From NCBI RefSeq assembly GCF_040882025.1, contig NZ_JBBECC010000044.1:1-38093 (forward strand): a stretch of 38,093 nt of DNA, written 5' to 3'. The notes under the pieces are model-generated. The model searched no databases and had not been told where the DNA came from. It worked only from the letters and a program-made list of their open reading frames with translations. This stretch comes from Parvibaculum sp040882025. GTDB taxonomy: Bacteria > Pseudomonadota > Alphaproteobacteria > Parvibaculales > Parvibaculaceae. Positions 7,675 to 15,708 of this stretch are shown one piece after another (position 1 is the stretch's first letter; each line of letters begins with the position of its first letter). Made by a program: the position numbers and the translations under genes.

Positions 7675-7740
7675 GGCTCCCCGTGTATGCCCAAGAACGA
7701 GCGTCGCTTCAAGCGCCATATCCAATCCGCGCGGGCATCC

Positions 7741-8646
7741 TCAATGTTCCGGCATGCTGTGATAGCGGATCAGCCCCTCCTGCGCGACCGAAGCGACGAG
7801 CTGGCCCGCCCGCGTATAAATACTGCCCCTGTTGAAGCCTCGCGCGCCCGAAGCAGACGGACTGTCTTGCGTGTAGAGCAACCATTCATCGCTGCGGAAC
7901 GGTGCGTGAAACCACATGGCATGATCGAGACTGGCAGTCTGCAGTTTCCCTGACAGCCAGCTCACGCCATGCGGTCTTATGCAGGTGTCAAGCAGCGTCA
8001 TGTCGGACGCATAGGCCGTAATGCACTGATGCAGGGCCGGGCTATCCCCAACCGCCTTGCGCGCTCGAAACCAGACATGCTGCATCGGCTCCATCGGCGA
8101 AGGATCAATGTAATCCTGCGGATTGACGGGTCGGATTTCGATCGGGCGCGGTCGCGCGAAATGCTTGGCAATTTCCGGTGGCAAGCGGCCCTCGATCGCC
8201 TTTCTTAGTTCCCGCTCGTTGGGCAAGTCTTCCGGTGCCGGCACATCGGGCATCGTCGCCTGGTGCTCGAAACCGGTTTCTGGCACCTGGAACGATGCCG
8301 CAAGGTTGAATATCTGCTTGCCGTGCTGGATCGCCACGACACGTCGCGTTGTGAAACTCTTGCCATCGCGCGAGCGGTCGACTTCGTAGAGGATCGGAAT
8401 TTTCGGATCGCCCGGCCGAATGAAATAGGCATGTAGCGAGTGGCATATTCGTTCCTCAACAGTCCGGTACGCGGCCACCAGCGCCTGCCCGATCACCTGC
8501 CCGCCGAACACACGCTGCCAGCTCACATCCGGGCTATGGCCGCGAAACATGTTCATCTCGATTTGCTCGAGGTCGAGAATTTTGATGAGATCTTCGACCG
8601 CATCCTTGTCGGCGGACGGGCCATCCTTCTCGGATTTATCGGTCAT
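7741..8646 (-). CDS. tesB: Acyl-CoA thioesterase II
   Basis: A 301-residue TesB-type double-hotdog thioesterase, close to the 286 residues of the E. coli enzyme. It hydrolyses acyl-CoA to free acid and CoA in the cytoplasm. Visible hallmarks are RVFGGQVIGQALVAA, LHAYFIRPGDP and DGKSFTTRRVVAIQ in the first hotdog. The second has the catalytic Asp region YASDMTLLDT, the Thr/Ser-containing SLDHAMWFHAPFR and the Gln in VASVAQEGLIR. The start at ATG 8646 is preceded by GGAGAG; the open frame extends upstream without conservation. It stands alone between the tRNA (66 bp downstream) and the Sel1 gene (112 bp upstream). Confidence 0.93.
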   Translation of the reverse strand: MTDKSEKDGPSADKDAVEDLIKILDLEQIEMNMFRGHSPDVSWQRVFGGQVIGQALVAAYRTVEERICHSLHAYFIRPGDPKIPILYEVDRSRDGKSFTTRRVVAIQHGKQIFNLAASFQVPETGFEHQATMPDVPAPEDLPNERELRKAIEGRLPPEIAKHFARPRPIEIRPVNPQDYIDPSPMEPMQHVWFRARKAVGDSPALHQCITAYASDMTLLDTCIRPHGVSWLSGKLQTASLDHAMWFHAPFRSDEWLLYTQDSPSASGARGFNRGSIYTRAGQLVASVAQEGLIRYHSMPEH

Positions 8647-8758
8647 GGAGCCGGTCTCTCCTGTCGCGCAGGCTCTGCGGGAAGCCGGAACATAAGCGCC
8701 CCGTGCGGAGCTGTCACCGTCTTTGGAGAGATTGGAAAAAGAAAGGAAGCCCAGTAGC

Positions 8759-9028
8759 TTACTGGTTCGCGAGCCACTCTCGCGCCTGCCGTTGCGCTTC
8801 GGCGATCTCCGCCGGTGACATCTCGACAGTAAGTTCCGCCCGGCAGGTCCGCGCGGCATCGCTTCCCTGCATCGCCGCCAGATTGAACCATTTATGCGCG
8901 GTCACCAGATCGACATCGACGCCGCGGCCTGTCGAATACATCAGCCCCAGATTGTAGAGCGCATCGCATTTGTTGCCTTCGGCGGCAATCTCGCCTCTCC
9001 CGATCTCGTCGAGTTGCATGCGCGCCAT
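8759..9028 (-). CDS. Small Sel1-repeat protein
   Basis: An 89-residue protein containing a Sel1-like (TPR-related) repeat: CDALYNLGLMYSTGRGVDVD followed by AHKWFNLAAMQGSDAARTCR. Sel1 repeats form helical pairs that mediate protein contacts. The ATG at 9028 is preceded by AGGAGGGG with a 6-base spacer and is clearly better than the upstream in-frame ATG. No signal peptide is evident, so it is probably cytoplasmic. Small standalone Sel1 proteins of this form occur in alphaproteobacteria; the partner is unknown. The C-terminus EMSPAEIAEAQRQAREW is a predicted helix. Confidence 0.85.
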   Translation of the reverse strand: MARMQLDEIGRGEIAAEGNKCDALYNLGLMYSTGRGVDVDLVTAHKWFNLAAMQGSDAARTCRAELTVEMSPAEIAEAQRQAREWLANQ

Positions 9029-9194
9029 GTCGATCCCCTCCTCAATGGAACGGTGCGCTTCGGCCCATTGCCCATCTGCGCTTGCCGCTCGTCGAAGAGG
9101 CAAGGAAGCTCCTTGCCCATGGAACCACTTTCCATGACCCTCCTGAAAAAATGGTTAACGCCAAACTCACCAAAGCGGACCCGATCGGACCCGA

Positions 9195-9827
9195 TTACAC
9201 CTTCGGCACCGCCATCCCACGCTGCACGGCCGGCCGGGCGCCGACCTCGGCCATCCAGCGTCGTGCGTTCCCTGCCTCGCCGACAACATCAGGCTTGAGG
9301 CCGGCGATCAGGTCGAGGGCTGGCAGTATCCAGGGATAGGTGATCATGTCGGCAATCGAATAGTCGCCGCCGAGGAATTGCGCTTCCCCCAGCCGCTTGT
9401 CGAGAATGGAGATCAGCCGCGCCGCTTCGCTCGCATAGCGCTCGATTGCGTAGGGAATTTTCTCGGGCGCCGCATTGGCAAAGTGATTGAGCTGTCCGAA
9501 CATCGGACCGACGCCGCCCATCTGCCACATCAGCCATTCGAGGGTTTTGGCGCGCTGCGCGCCTTTTGCGGCGAGGAACTTGCCGGCCTTTTCGGCGAGA
9601 TAGATCAGGATCGCGCCCGATTCGAAAACCGAAAGCGGGCCGTCATCGGCATCATTGTCAACGATCGCCGGAATGCGGTTGTTCGGGCTGATTTTCAGAA
9701 ATGCCGGTGCGAACTGCTCGTTCTTGCCGATATTGACCGGGTGCACCTCATAAGGAAGCCCTGTCTCCTCCAGCATGATGGAGACCTTGCGGCCGTTCGG
9801 TGTCGTCCAGGTATAGAGATCGATCAT
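9195..9827 (-). CDS. Glutathione S-transferase family protein (YfcG/GstN-like)
   Basis: A 210-residue cytoplasmic GST. The N-terminal thioredoxin-like domain begins MIDLYTWTTPNGRKVSIMLE and includes the cis-Pro and glutathione-binding strand NNRIPAIVDND and the FESGAILIYLAE segment. The C-terminal helical domain has EWLMWQMGGVGPMFGQLNHF, PYAIERYASEAARL and the N-capping FLGGDYSIADMITYPWI motif. The TPNGRKV active-site region and these motifs match the YfcG/YghU-type group, enzymes with disulfide-bond reductase activity on glutathione. A decayed relative lies about 600 bp upstream (10430-11162), so the locus held two GST genes. Confidence 0.92.
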   Translation of the reverse strand: MIDLYTWTTPNGRKVSIMLEETGLPYEVHPVNIGKNEQFAPAFLKISPNNRIPAIVDNDADDGPLSVFESGAILIYLAEKAGKFLAAKGAQRAKTLEWLMWQMGGVGPMFGQLNHFANAAPEKIPYAIERYASEAARLISILDKRLGEAQFLGGDYSIADMITYPWILPALDLIAGLKPDVVGEAGNARRWMAEVGARPAVQRGMAVPKV

Positions 9828-9930
9828 GTTGTCCCGCTCTTCGCATATGCGGGAAACGGCGCAGCGCGCCCCCGCCCATTGATGATGGATGGCATATGGG
9901 AATCGGGCAATGCAACGTCGAGACGGAAGC

Positions 9931-10278
9931 TCAGTAGGCGACGGTCACTTCGACGTGATGATGCCGATGCTTGGCGCAGACATAGGGCTCGATGCGATAT
10001 TCGCCGGCCGTCAGGCGCGTGCCGACCGCCATTTCCGGTGCCAGAAAATCGCCGACGGCTCGCCCCTCTGCGTCCCGGATCGTGAAGCCGTAAGTGCCGT
10101 ACATGACCCGGACCACGGTGCCGTCGCGCGGCACGATCAGCGCCCGGCCCCACGAACTCTCTGTGCCGTAGGCATCCTTCTTGATCATGCTGCCGGTTCC
10201 CGTCGCCACATCGGCGCTCGCCGCTTGCGGCAGAAGCGTCGCGGTCACGAACAACATGGCTTGCAGGTAAATGCGCAT
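9931..10278 (-). CDS. Small exported protein of unknown function
   Basis: A 115-residue protein with a signal peptide: MRIYLQAMLFVTATLLPQA, with cleavage likely at ASA-D. The mature protein has a beta-rich look (RALIVPRDGTVVRVMYGTYG, YRIEPYVC) and a histidine cluster AKHRHHHVEVTV near the C-terminus that could bind a metal. The start at ATG 10278 is preceded by GGGGAAG. I do not recognise the family. It lies 103 bp upstream of the intact GST gene on the same strand. A periplasmic location is likely. Confidence 0.7.
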   Translation of the reverse strand: MRIYLQAMLFVTATLLPQAASADVATGTGSMIKKDAYGTESSWGRALIVPRDGTVVRVMYGTYGFTIRDAEGRAVGDFLAPEMAVGTRLTAGEYRIEPYVCAKHRHHHVEVTVAY

Positions 10279-10429
10279 GGATGTCTTCCCCGGAAATGCG
10301 AACAGCGCCCCCGGTTTCCCGGAAGCGCTGCCAGCCTAGCATAAACGGACCGGCCGTTAAGGCAGACCCGCTAACTCATTGTGTGCGTTGCCCGAACAGG
10401 ATCACTGCGAAGCTGTCCGGCTTCCTTGG

Positions 10430-11162
10430 TCATGTCGCCGATGAAGCCCCGGCGCCAATCGCGCCCGGGGCATACCCCCTCCGGACGGACGATCGGGCGC
10501 AAACCCGTTCGAACCCGTCCTTCGGGAATGAAATATCGTCGAACTGCAGGCTCCGGTTCTTCTGAGGTACGATCCGGCGCCGGCAGGTCCCGTCCGCAAT
10601 CGGGCGATGGTCGGCAAGGTGACGGTCCTTCAGACGCTTGTTGGTCGCGCCGTGGAGCCCGGTTCACTTCGTCGGCATGCCGAATGATCGCATGGGGAGT
10701 TTTCTCGCACATGTACTGGTACTGGCTAAAATGATGGGCTTGGCTCGTTATCGAGCCAAGCCCAGCCATCTGCCAGAACAGCCATTGGTCGACCTCAATC
10801 CTCCGCCGTTCGCCGACAGGACAGAAGATTCCCGTCTTGCGGCTGGGATATCGAAGGATAGCCCCCGACTCGAAAATCGAAATCGGTTTCCCCCCTGGAC
10901 CGTCAGGGTCCACGATGGCCGGCATCCGGTTGTCCTCCGCGATCTTTACAACGGATCGCTTGAACGGGTCGCCAACACCGATATTCACCGGCCGGACCGC
11001 GTAAGGCGGCTTGCACTCCTCCAGCATGACCGAAATCTTTCCGCCATCGAGGCGGTAGAAGCCGATCAGGTTGGCTTCGTCCCGCGTAAACGCGGGACTC
11101 CGCCTGACGGAAGAACGCTTCGCCACCGCCTTCGCGGGTTTTGGCCGGCGAGTATCGTTCAT
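10430..11162 (-). pseudogene. Decayed, frameshifted glutathione S-transferase
   Basis: The N-terminal domain reads in one frame (GGKISVMLEECKPPYAVRPV, NRMPAIVD, FESGAILRYPSRKTG, EVDQWLFWQMAGLGSITSQA) up to ADEVNR near 10662. There the GST sequence moves to another frame, which continues LHGATNKRLKDR and ends at 10430; this second part corresponds to the C-terminal helical domain but is poorly preserved. Changes at normally conserved places, such as RYPSRKTG for LYLAEKTG and PIADGTC for SIADMTC, also point to decay. The N-terminus has a basic extension (MNDTRRPKPAKAVAKRSS). Start and stop are approximate. It lies 6 bp after the H1-like gene's stop and was probably once co-transcribed with it. 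A sequencing error at 10662 could cause the frameshift but would not explain the substitutions. Confidence 0.75.
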
Positions 11163-11168
11163 TAGGCC

Positions 11169-11642
11169 TTAAGCGGCCTTCTTGCGCGCTGCAGGCTTGC
11201 GCTTCGCAGCGGGCTTCCGCTTTGCAGCAGGCTTCTTCTTCTTTGCCGCAGGCTTCCGCTTCGCGGGCGCCTTCTTTGCGGCGGTCTTCCTGGCGGCGGG
11301 CTTGCGCTTCGCTGCCGGCTTCTTCTTGGCGGGTTTCCGCTTCGCAGGAGCCTTCTTCGCCGCGGTCTTCTTGGCGGCGGGCTTCCTCTTCGCGGGCTTC
11401 CGCTTTGCCGGCGCCTTCTTGGCGACGGTCTTTTTCGCGGCGGCCTTCTTCACGGTCTTCTTCTTGGCCGGCTTCTTCTTGGCAGCCGGCTTCTTCTTTG
11501 CCGGGGCCTTCTTCGCCGCGCTGGTCTTGGCGGCGAGCTTCTTCACTGACTTCTTCTTGGCAGCGGGCTTCTTGGCCGCGGCCTTTTTGGCGGGGGCCTT
11601 TTTGGCCGCCGCTTTCGGCTTAGCTTTGGTCTTGGTAGCCAT
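11169..11642 (-). CDS. Lys/Ala/Pro-rich histone H1-like DNA-binding protein
   Basis: A 157-residue protein made almost wholly of Ala, Lys, Pro and Arg, built from degenerate repeats such as AAKKAPAKRKPA. It resembles bacterial histone H1-like proteins and the C-terminal tails of eukaryotic H1. Such proteins bind DNA non-specifically through unstructured basic tails and help compact the nucleoid. The ATG at 11642 is preceded by AGGAGCT. There is no folded domain, so this is an independent tail-only protein. The internal DNA repeats make it prone to length change. A candidate promoter lies at 11741-11771. The tail of topA in this same window has almost the same composition. Confidence 0.9.
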   Translation of the reverse strand: MATKTKAKPKAAAKKAPAKKAAAKKPAAKKKSVKKLAAKTSAAKKAPAKKKPAAKKKPAKKKTVKKAAAKKTVAKKAPAKRKPAKRKPAAKKTAAKKAPAKRKPAKKKPAAKRKPAARKTAAKKAPAKRKPAAKKKKPAAKRKPAAKRKPAARKKAA

Positions 11643-11740
11643 ATCTATCTAGCTCCTGATGTGCCGTTATCGTTGACGACAATCTGTGTATTCGCAACGC
11701 ACACACTGCGAGCGCCCTCGTACCCCTCAGGCGCACACGA

Positions 11741-11771
11741 ATAATATGAGCGCCGAAAATGCGCTCGGCAA
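11741..11771 (-). promoter_or_regulatory. Candidate promoter with internal palindrome upstream of H1-like gene
   Basis: On the minus strand, TTGCCG (11771-11766) and TATTAT (11746-11741) form a -35/-10 pair with a 19-bp spacer, which is longer than ideal. Between them lies the inverted repeat GAGCGC (11748-11753) and GCGCTC (11761-11766), well placed for a repressor or a spacer-twisting activator. The leader to the start codon would be about 90 nt. Confidence 0.3.
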
Positions 11772-11861
11772 CACATTGCAACAGTTTTGTGCAAGCGTCC
11801 CCGTCCCACTCTCGGCTGGAAGTGGTTTACAAACAGTTGATCCGGGGACCGGAAATTTTCG

Positions 11862-13379
11862 TCAGCCTTCGGACGATAGGCCGAGTTTCCGAGCAAGAAT
11901 TTCGTTGACGACCTGCGGATTTGCCTTGCCAGACGTGGATTTCATCACTTGTCCGACAAACCAGCCCGCAAGTTGAGGCTTGACTTTCGTTTGCTCGACT
12001 TTATCGGGGTTTGCCGCGATGACGGCGTCGATGGCGGCCTCGATTGCCCCAAAATCCGTGACTTGCCTTAGGCCTTCATCCTCGACGATTTTGGAGGGGT
12101 CACGGCCCGTTTTGTACATCGAATCAAAAATCTGCTTTGCGATTCGTCCGGAGATCGTCCCGTCGGAGATCAGATCGAGGAGCTCTCCGAGCTGTTTTGC
12201 GGTGACAGGAGAGCGGTCGATCGAGTGCCCTTCGCGGTTCAAGGCGGCGAAGAAATCGCCCGTCACCCAGTTCGCCGCAAGCTTCGCATCCCGCCCCTTC
12301 GCCACCGCTTCGAAGAAGTCGGCACGGGCGGATTCACCCACCAGAACGGTCGCGTCATAGGGCGACAGCCCGTACTCGGCGATCAGCCGCGCCTTTTTTT
12401 CGTCCGGCAGCTCCGGCAGCGCCGCCCGGATCGCGTCCACATCGTCCTGCTTCAGCACAAGCGGCAGCAGGTCGGGATCCGGGAAATAGCGGTAGTCATG
12501 CGCCTCTTCCTTAGAGCGCATCGACCGCGTCTCGCCGGTCTTCGGGTCGAAAAGCCGCGTTTCCTGGTCGATCTTCCCGCCGTCTTCGAGAATGTCGATC
12601 TGTCGCCGCGCTTCGTGTTCGATCGCCTGGCCGATGAAACGGATCGAGTTGACGTTCTTGATTTCGCAGCGCGTGCCGAGCGGCGCACCGACCTTGCGCA
12701 CCGAAACGTTAACGTCGGCACGCAAGGATCCTTCTTCCATGTTGCCGTCGCAGGTGCCGAGATAGCGCAGGATCGTCCGGAGTTTCGTCACATAGGCCCG
12801 CGCTTCCTCGGCTGAACGCATGTCCGGCCTTGAAACAATCTCCATCAGCGCCACGCCCGACCTGTTGAGATCGACGAAGCTCATGGCCGGGTGCTGGTCA
12901 TGCAGGCTCTTGCCGGCATCCTGCTCAAGATGCAGCCGCTCGATGCCGACACGGATCGTCCGCCCGTCCGGCATATCCAGCACGACCTCCCCCTCGCCGA
13001 CGATCGGATGCTTGAACTGCGAAATCTGGTAGCCCTGCGGCAGGTCCGGATAAAAATAATTCTTCCGGTCGAAGACCGAACGCAGATTGATCTGCGCCTT
13101 GAGGCCGAGCCCGGTGCGCACCGCCTGCTCGACGCAATAGCGGTTGATCACCGGCAGCATACCCGGCATCGCCGCGTCGACGAAGCTGACCTGCGTATTC
13201 TGTTCGGCGCCGAATTTGGTCGACGAAGCCGAGAAAAGCTTGGCTTCCGACGTCACCTGCGCATGCACTTCGAGCCCGAGAATGATCTCCCAGTCGCCCG
13301 TCGCGCCGCGGATCAGGTCTTCTTCGCGGGGCTCGCGCTTGCGCATCGTGCGTTCGAAATCGCTCACCATCGTCGTCAT
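11862..13379 (-). CDS. gatB: Asp-tRNA(Asn)/Glu-tRNA(Gln) amidotransferase subunit B
   Basis: A 505-residue GatB. The subunit binds misacylated Glu-tRNA(Gln) or Asp-tRNA(Asn) and activates the side-chain carboxyl for amidation with ammonia channelled from GatA. Family hallmarks are WEIILGLEVHAQV near the start, KNYFYPDLPQGYQISQ, the LNRSGVALMEIVSRPD segment and EVKNVN-like RCEIKNVNSIRFI. The helical tail domain ends with LAGWFVGQVMKST and NEILARKLG. I chose ATG 13379, which overlaps the gatA stop as ATGA; an ATG at 13391 and one at 13370 are alternatives. It is the last gene of gatCAB. Presence of GatCAB implies at least one non-discriminating aminoacyl-tRNA synthetase. Confidence 0.96.
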   Translation of the reverse strand: MTTMVSDFERTMRKREPREEDLIRGATGDWEIILGLEVHAQVTSEAKLFSASSTKFGAEQNTQVSFVDAAMPGMLPVINRYCVEQAVRTGLGLKAQINLRSVFDRKNYFYPDLPQGYQISQFKHPIVGEGEVVLDMPDGRTIRVGIERLHLEQDAGKSLHDQHPAMSFVDLNRSGVALMEIVSRPDMRSAEEARAYVTKLRTILRYLGTCDGNMEEGSLRADVNVSVRKVGAPLGTRCEIKNVNSIRFIGQAIEHEARRQIDILEDGGKIDQETRLFDPKTGETRSMRSKEEAHDYRYFPDPDLLPLVLKQDDVDAIRAALPELPDEKKARLIAEYGLSPYDATVLVGESARADFFEAVAKGRDAKLAANWVTGDFFAALNREGHSIDRSPVTAKQLGELLDLISDGTISGRIAKQIFDSMYKTGRDPSKIVEDEGLRQVTDFGAIEAAIDAVIAANPDKVEQTKVKPQLAGWFVGQVMKSTSGKANPQVVNEILARKLGLSSEG

Positions 13380-14854
13380 GCTTTCCACCACGCTTCGGGT
13401 GCCGCCTTGAAATCGGCCGCCTGCTCCACCGCATAAGCCGCCTTGAGCAGCGTTTCCTCATCGAATGTCCGCCCGATAAGCTGCAACCCGAGCGGCAACC
13501 CATCGGACGAGAGGCCCGCCGGCACCGAAATCCCCGGCAGACCCGCAAGATTGACCGGCACGGTGAATACGTCGTTGAGATACATCGACAGCGGATCGTC
13601 GGTTTTTTCGCCAATAGCGAATGCCGCCGAAGGAGCGGTCGGCGTCAACAGAACATCCACATCGGCGAAAACCGTGGCGAAATCCCGTGCGATCAGCGTC
13701 CGCACCTTTTGCGCCTTCAGGTAATAGGCGTCGTAATAGCCCGCCGACAGCACATAGGTGCCCATCAGCACGCGGCGGCGCACCTCGGCGCCGAAACCGG
13801 CGGCGCGGGTCTTCTCATACATGTCGGTGATGTCGCGGCCCTCGACGCGCAGCCCGTAGCGCACGCCGTCATAGCGCGCGAGGTTGGACGAACATTCGGC
13901 GGGCGCCACGATGTAATAGGTCGGCAGCGCATATTTGGTGTGCGGCAGGCTGACCTCCTTGATCTCGGCGCCGGCCGCCTTCAACCATTCGATGCCGCGC
14001 GACCACAAGGCGTCGATCTCGGCCGGCATCCCGTCCACCCGGTACTCTTTCGGAATACCGACCTTGAGGCCTTTCACGCCCTGCCCGAGCGCTGCCTCGT
14101 AATCCGGCACCGGCCGGTCGACGCTGGTCGTGTCCTTCTCGTCATGCCCGGCCATCGAACGCAGCATGATCGCCGCATCGCGCACGTCGCGCGCAATCGG
14201 CCCCGCCTGGTCGAGCGACGAGGCGAAAGCGACGATGCCCCAGCGCGAGCAGCGCCCATAGGTCGGCTTGATGCCGACTGTGCCGGTGAAGGCCGCTGGC
14301 TGACGGATCGACCCGCCGGTGTCGGTCGCCGTCGCCGCGAGGCAGAGTTTTGCCGCCACCGCCGCCGACGAGCCGCCCGAGGAACCGCCCGGCACCAGCT
14401 TCGTGTCGTCGCCCTTGCGCCGCCACGGATTGACGACCGGCCCGTAATAACTCGTCTCGTTGGACGAGCCCATGGCGAACTCGTCATTGTTGAGCTTGCC
14501 GAGCAACACCGCGCCGTCGCGCCACAGATTGGCGGTCACGGTCGACTCGTAAGGCGGATGGAAGCCGTCGAGAATATGGCTCGACGCCGTCGTCAGCACG
14601 TCCTTGGTGCAGAAGAGGTCCTTGATGCCGAGCGGCAGCCCTTCCAGCGCGCCGCCCTCGCCCTTGGCGAGCTTCGCATCGGACGCCTTCGCCATCTCCA
14701 TCGCCTTCTCGGCCGTCACCGTCACATAGGCATTGAGCGGCGCACCGGACTCCACCTCGGCGATATAGGCGCCGGTCAGCTCCGCTGAGGTAATATCTTT
14801 CTTCTTCAGCGCGTCGCGCGCGCCAGCGAGCGTCAGTTTCGTCAGATCGCTCAT
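13376..14854 (-). CDS. gatA: Asp-tRNA(Asn)/Glu-tRNA(Gln) amidotransferase subunit A
   Basis: A 492-residue amidase-signature enzyme that releases ammonia from glutamine for the GatCAB complex. The Gly/Ser-rich amidase signature GGSSGGSSAAVAAKL and the following TDTGGSIRQPAAFTG supply the Ser-cisSer-Lys triad (the Lys lies in LPLGIKDLF). The frame opens at GTG 14860, but ATG 14854 has GGAG eight bases upstream and is preferred. The gene begins just after the gatC stop and ends in an ATGA overlap with gatB, so the three subunits are translated in a coupled way. Confidence 0.97.
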   Translation of the reverse strand: MSDLTKLTLAGARDALKKKDITSAELTGAYIAEVESGAPLNAYVTVTAEKAMEMAKASDAKLAKGEGGALEGLPLGIKDLFCTKDVLTTASSHILDGFHPPYESTVTANLWRDGAVLLGKLNNDEFAMGSSNETSYYGPVVNPWRRKGDDTKLVPGGSSGGSSAAVAAKLCLAATATDTGGSIRQPAAFTGTVGIKPTYGRCSRWGIVAFASSLDQAGPIARDVRDAAIMLRSMAGHDEKDTTSVDRPVPDYEAALGQGVKGLKVGIPKEYRVDGMPAEIDALWSRGIEWLKAAGAEIKEVSLPHTKYALPTYYIVAPAECSSNLARYDGVRYGLRVEGRDITDMYEKTRAAGFGAEVRRRVLMGTYVLSAGYYDAYYLKAQKVRTLIARDFATVFADVDVLLTPTAPSAAFAIGEKTDDPLSMYLNDVFTVPVNLAGLPGISVPAGLSSDGLPLGLQLIGRTFDEETLLKAAYAVEQAADFKAAPEAWWKA

Positions 14855-14856
14855 GC

Positions 14857-15144
14857 TCACTCCACCACCTTCGGCACCACATAGAAGCCGTCTTCGGCGC
14901 CCGGCGCGTTCCGCGTCACTTCCTTCTGGAGGTTCTGGACCACCACCACATCGTCGCGCATTTTCATCGCGACCTCGACGGCACTGGTCATCGGCTCGAC
15001 GCCATCGACATTGACCTCACCCAATTGCTCGACCCAGTCGAGAATGCCGTTGAGTTCCTTTTCGAGCGCCTCCAGCTCATCGTCCCGCACGGCAATCCGC
15101 GCAAGCCGGGCGATGTGCCGGACCGTTTTCTGATCGACCGACAT
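14857..15144 (-). CDS. gatC: Asp-tRNA(Asn)/Glu-tRNA(Gln) amidotransferase subunit C
   Basis: A 95-residue GatC, the small subunit that wraps around GatA and stabilises the complex. It begins MSVDQKTVRHIARLARIAV, with the typical ELEALEKELNGILDWVEQL helix and the MRDD and GAEDGFYVVPKVVE C-terminal segments. ATG 15144 has an AAGGCAGG ribosome site. It is the first gene of the gatCAB operon. About 200 bp separates it from the divergent ruvX gene, which must hold both promoters. Confidence 0.97.
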   Translation of the reverse strand: MSVDQKTVRHIARLARIAVRDDELEALEKELNGILDWVEQLGEVNVDGVEPMTSAVEVAMKMRDDVVVVQNLQKEVTRNAPGAEDGFYVVPKVVE

Positions 15145-15280
15145 GGGCCTGCCTTATCCTGGTTTTGAGAGCGGGACCGCGGGGCCAAAGCCACCCCTTG
15201 CCCGCTGAATCGCGGGGGAACATACCAAGCGGCGGCCCTGCGCCGCAACGCCGCCGCTCTCTTTATATGAGCCCGGCGCG

Positions 15281-15309
15281 TTGCATGCGCCCCACGGCCT
15301 GACTATTGT
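15281..15309 (+). promoter_or_regulatory. Candidate ruvX promoter
   Basis: TTGCAT (15281-15286) and TATTGT (15304-15309) are separated by exactly 17 bp. Matches to consensus are moderate (3/6 and 4/6). The implied start of transcription near 15316 gives a leader of about 30 nt with AAGGA at 15330-15334. Confidence 0.35.
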
Positions 15310-15344
15310 CCGCTTCGCATATTTTTTTCAAGGATGACAACCAC

Positions 15345-15608
15345 TTGAGCGGCAATCTGAAGTCACTGGACGAGCTTAAATCGGCCCTGAAGCGCAATCA
15401 GCGCCTGATCGGCGTCGATCTCGGCACCAAAACCATCGGCCTTGCCCTCTCCGATGTCTCGCTCTCGATCGCGAGCCCCCTCGAAACCGTCAGGCGCACG
15501 AAATTTGCCGCCGACGCCGCCCGGCTGATCGCGCTCGCGGCCGAACACGATGCCGCCGGCCTCGTCGTCGGCCTGCCGCTCAACATGGACGGCTCGGAGG
15601 GCCCGCGC
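15345..15608 (+). CDS. ruvX: RuvX/YqgF Holliday-junction-resolvase-like protein, truncated by gap
   Basis: The first 88 residues of a RuvX/YqgF family RNase H-fold protein. The first acidic motif is visible as LIGVDLGTKTIGLALSD, followed by ASPLETVRR and AAGLVVGLPLNMDGSEGPR, all diagnostic. The family is tied to pre-16S rRNA processing and transcription antitermination and was first described as a putative Holliday junction resolvase. The C-terminal 60-70 residues, with the remaining catalytic Asp, are lost in the N-run. No ATG is available; TTG at 15345 is chosen because AAGGA lies 10 bases upstream, and another TTG at 15306 gives an unlikely N-terminus. The frame runs on through the Ns into a permease, but that join is artificial. 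Confidence 0.9.
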
Positions 15609-15708
15609 NNNNNNNNNNNNNNNNNNNNNNNNNNNNNNNNNNNNNNNNNNNNNNNNNNNNNNNNNNNNNNNNNNNNNNNNNNNNNNNNNNNNNNNNNNNN
15701 NNNNNNNN
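15609..15708. other. Scaffold gap (100 N) between ruvX and an AEC permease
   Basis: Exactly 100 N, the usual placeholder for a gap of unknown size. From typical family lengths, at least the last 60-70 codons of ruvX and the first 65-75 codons of the permease are missing, so the true gap is probably 400 bp or more. The flanks do not overlap. Confidence 0.95.

Noticed and set aside
11141..11652. Plus-strand frames rich in Phe/Ala or Ser opposite the H1-like gene
   Set aside because: These are direct consequences of reading Lys/Ala repeat DNA backwards and have no start site support.
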